A stretch of DNA of 64,000 bases from Mycteria americana. Lineage: Eukaryota; Chordata; Aves; Ciconiiformes; Ciconiidae. The translations under genes were made by a program, and so were the position numbers. Under the pieces are notes generated by a model. That model was not told where the DNA came from. It did no database searches and saw only the letters and a list, made by a program, of their open reading frames with translations. Location: NCBI RefSeq assembly GCF_035582795.1, contig NC_134365.1, positions 42,884,135-42,948,134 of the forward strand, in the 5' to 3' direction. Below, in pieces: positions 61,301-64,000 of the stretch (positions are counted from its first letter, which is position 1; each line of letters starts with the position of its first letter).

Positions 61301-64000
61301 TTGAAGGGGGCTACATCTGCACAGAATGGAGGAAGTGCTGTACAGCTGAGTCTACCTACTCCAACATCTGTGCAGCTCTAGCCCTAGCAGGCCATCAAGG
61401 CTGTTACATACATAAATGCCTTCATTATCAGCCTGTCCCCTTTGTACTGAGGAGTTTAGTATTTTGTTTCCTTAAGCCACTGAGGATGCCACAACACAAT
61501 CCTCCTCCCCAGCACAAGGCATCTGAGAAACAATGCTGCACAGACACCTTTGGAAATAGGAAATCTCTGGCAGACAAGCTAATCATCCATTTGTGTATAA
61601 GTTCCCTATCAATTTCTGAATCACATCAACAATGGGCCTTGAAACACAGGGAAAGTTTAAGTACCAGCTTGAAGGCAAAGTTGAACACTTTTGATTCCTG
61701 CAGTTGTGCAGGAACTTAACTCTTTAGTGCTAATGTAATCTAACCTACATTTGCTGAAAGTGTAGAATTACCAAGAAGCATCCCTCTCCACCAAGCATAA
61801 GCTCTGAGCACCCTTCCCTCTTGTCCAAAGTCTCAGTTGATTCTCCTACTTCTTTCCTCACCAACCCTCTATTTTTCCCCAAGATAATTCTCCCTTCAAT
61901 GCAGCAACCAAAACCAGACAGAAGACAACTTTTACACAGATCTTAAATTTTGGTGCAGTACTGCAACAACTGACCAAGAAATCCTATTTCGGTGACACAT
62001 TTTCCTAGCCTGAACTTATTAACAAGGTAACTTACCTTCCTCAAATACAAAATGAACAAGTTTCTCTACAGCTGGTATAAATCCATGAGAAGTGAAAAGA
62101 ATGAGTCACAATACTCCAATCAATGCTGCAAGTTTAATGTTTCTGCTACATACTGCCTTTCAGAATTGCTCAACGGGACTATCACAAATGAGTTTTGTTG
62201 ATCACAAAACTATGTTAAGCACCAAAACAGTTCTTATTTAACCGATGCCATAAGAACTGGCACCTCAATTTGTATGATTATATCCTTCCTTTTGCCACAG
62301 TCTGGAGAGCACAAGAACTGCTGCTTTAGAACTAGCAAGTGAATCTAGAGAGAAGCTTACCAAAATCTGCTGACAGAGATGAATTCATGGCTCTGGATCT
62401 TGCAGGCTGCAGGTAAGCTTTGATTATCTACCAACTCCCCTTTTCAAATATTGTATCCCACTGTATGATATGAAGATATTAAATGAGAAAGCAATCGAAA
62501 CAAGCCAAATTTCTTAAGAACAGTGATTTCTGAAATTCATCGGACAACTTTTAACAGTGCTTTTTCTCTTTTTAAGATGCAGCTGCCAGATGCTATTAGT
62601 AAAACTGGGCTAGATCTAAGTAAGGACTTCAGATACTTCTCATGTCCAAAACTATGAACCCAAAGCCCCGTATTAATGACTGCTCAAGCTCGTAACATAC
62701 CATCAGTTTGGTCTCTGCATGCCCTGAAGTTTAAGTTTAAACTTAATCCTGGGAGATATTCAGAGAAGAGACCAAGTGATACCCGAACACCTGGCAGGAC
62801 CAGTGCCTCAAAGGATAAGCATATTCTGTCAGGATTTATGTCATCACAAGAACACAACCACATCTACTTTAACATATGGCTACTGGAAAGCATGATGTTA
62901 ACCTTTCATTACTGTATTTTTCTATGCTATGATCTATGGGTCACTAAAAGAACACCTAAGAGCACAGCTTCAACAGTACTGTTTTATATACAGCTATAGA
63001 TAACAGCTCCTTCTCCCAAATCCATAAATATCAGGAGAGGAGAAAGATGAAGCCTGAAAGGGATTCTGAAATGAAGCAGTGTGGTATTTAAGCCTTCAAG
63101 GAATTAAAAAAAATAAGTCAGTTTAGTTTATCATTTATTTTAAAAATAAATCAGAGCACACTAGACCTTCTTCCTCTCAGCAGGGCTGAGGATTCAGAAG
63201 GGTACTTGGGATAAGCCTCATTCTGTATTACTCAACCTCCAAGCAAGAGATATGCTAAAGAAACTCTTCCACCAGCCCCATCCCTCATGTGGCTGTTGCC
63301 TCCTGCTTGCCCTGCTCTTTTCAAACCTATAACCCTTTATGGCTAAGTCAGTATATCGGCAGCAAGAAAAAAAAGTAGCTACTGAAGAAATAGATCCATG
63401 GCTAGGCCGGACATTTCTTTCCAATCCTATGAGGACCTTTCCATCCCTCAAAAAGTTATCTGGGTACTTGCTTAGAAGACCAGAACTTCTATAGTTACAT
63501 GAAGGACAAGACTGCACAGAGTACAGTAGCATCTCACTGACTGGGAAAACTCAAATCTCAAATTGAATCTCAAAAACTCAAATTGAAGACATCAATGCTG
63601 ATGTCTTCAAGCTGAGTGCATTCAAATCCACATCTCAAGCACCTCCACTGCTAGGGTAGAGGCAAGGTTAGTATGAGAAAGATCTTCTAGCCCATATGTT
63701 TCAACTGACAATGAGCATCCAATATGGACAAAGTATGAACCAGAACATGCAAACGTAAGCATACTGAACAGAACACTAGGTGAGGAGAGATTAATTCCTT
63801 GGGCTTTGTTTCCTCCTCTATAGATGCTTGACAGAGTGAGTACAAACTAGAATACAGCTAAGTGTTCTAGCACTCCCTTAGGCTGCAGGGCAGATTTTGT
63901 TCAGGACAACCTAGCTCTGTCTACACAAACTGGAAATCCAAGGCACCTTTCTTGGCTCCACATTTCATACTAATAACCAATGCCTTAGAGCCAGGCACAG
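58341..64000. other. Intergenic towards the expected NAP1L1 side, no exon recognised
   Basis: No coding exon was found. The 153-codon plus-strand frame at 61258-61719 has no known domain. A minus-strand AATAAA at 63139-63134 followed by T-rich sequence could be a 3' end for a minus-strand gene to the right. In mammals that neighbour is NAP1L1, but no NAP1L1 coding sequence is visible, so this is inference only. Confidence 0.45.
63583..63610. repeat. Perfect 12-bp inverted repeat with 4-base loop
   Basis: The arms ttgaagacatca (63583-63594) and tgatgtcttcaa (63599-63610) are exact reverse complements around the loop atgc. Directly upstream, related pieces of caaattgaa occur at about 63,560-63,585. 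It would form a stable hairpin in RNA or a small cruciform in DNA. It is not preceded or followed by a recognised gene. Confidence 0.95.

Noticed and set aside
61258-61719. 153-codon plus-strand frame considered as an exon or a LINE fragment
   Set aside because: The translation matches neither CR1 proteins nor any gene I know, and it has no repeat-like ends.
57181-64000. NAP1L1 exons expected near PHLDA1
   Set aside because: Neither the acidic C-terminal coding stretch nor the KKDQNPAECKQQ end could be found on the minus strand; the gene probably lies beyond the window.
1-64000. tRNA, rRNA, snRNA genes, CRISPR arrays and endogenous viral elements
   Set aside because: No tRNA B-box, snRNA signature, spaced direct-repeat array, or LTR or viral protein sequence was recognised by eye on either strand.

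Overview
The window is vertebrate nuclear DNA, almost certainly from a bird. The support is an old CR1 LINE copy with the avian-type 3' end, a low density of recognisable repeats, and one clear vertebrate gene, PHLDA1. All identifications come from reading the sequence and from remembered family sequences; no database search was run.

Layout. Positions 1 to about 54,900 look like a gene desert. No open frame in this stretch resembles a known protein. What can be named are one internally deleted CR1 LINE (about 5.6-6.3 kb), several probable ancient MIR-like SINE relics (about 1.1, 13.0 and 48.7 kb), and a few decayed copies of an unnamed old repeat with the motif TTGACTTCAATGG (about 11.1, 43.3 and 50.7 kb). 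There are also simple repeats, CpG-rich patches without an assigned gene (strongest at 38.0-39.3 and 41.4-42.6 kb), and a possible retrocopy tail near 52.5 kb. AT-rich stretches with many homeodomain-like TAAT cores (for example near 16.8 and 23.2 kb) could be distal enhancers, but this is inference.

About 55.0-57.1 kb holds PHLDA1 (TDAG51) on the minus strand in a CpG island. The coding region lies in one exon. A strong splice donor sits five bases after the stop, a 304-bp intron carries a G/C-rich minisatellite, and a good acceptor opens a 3'UTR exon with an AU-rich nonamer. This matches the two-exon plan I recall for mammalian PHLDA1. The avian protein is much shorter at the C-terminus, without the long Pro-Gln and Pro-His tracts of mammals. 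The most interesting observation is upstream: a peptide strongly similar to the mammalian N-terminal extension is present, but in a different reading frame from the PH domain.

From 57.2 to 64.0 kb no exon could be recognised, though a probable MIR copy lies at about 58.2-58.3 kb. In mammals NAP1L1 lies upstream of PHLDA1 on the same strand, so this stretch should lead towards the NAP1L1 3' end; I found no NAP1L1 coding sequence. No tRNA, rRNA, CRISPR array or intact mobile element was seen. I do not see an unambiguous new biological system. The candidates worth checking are the PHLDA1 upstream frame problem, the orphan CpG-rich clusters and a possible exonised MIR on the minus strand at 48.7-49.0 kb.
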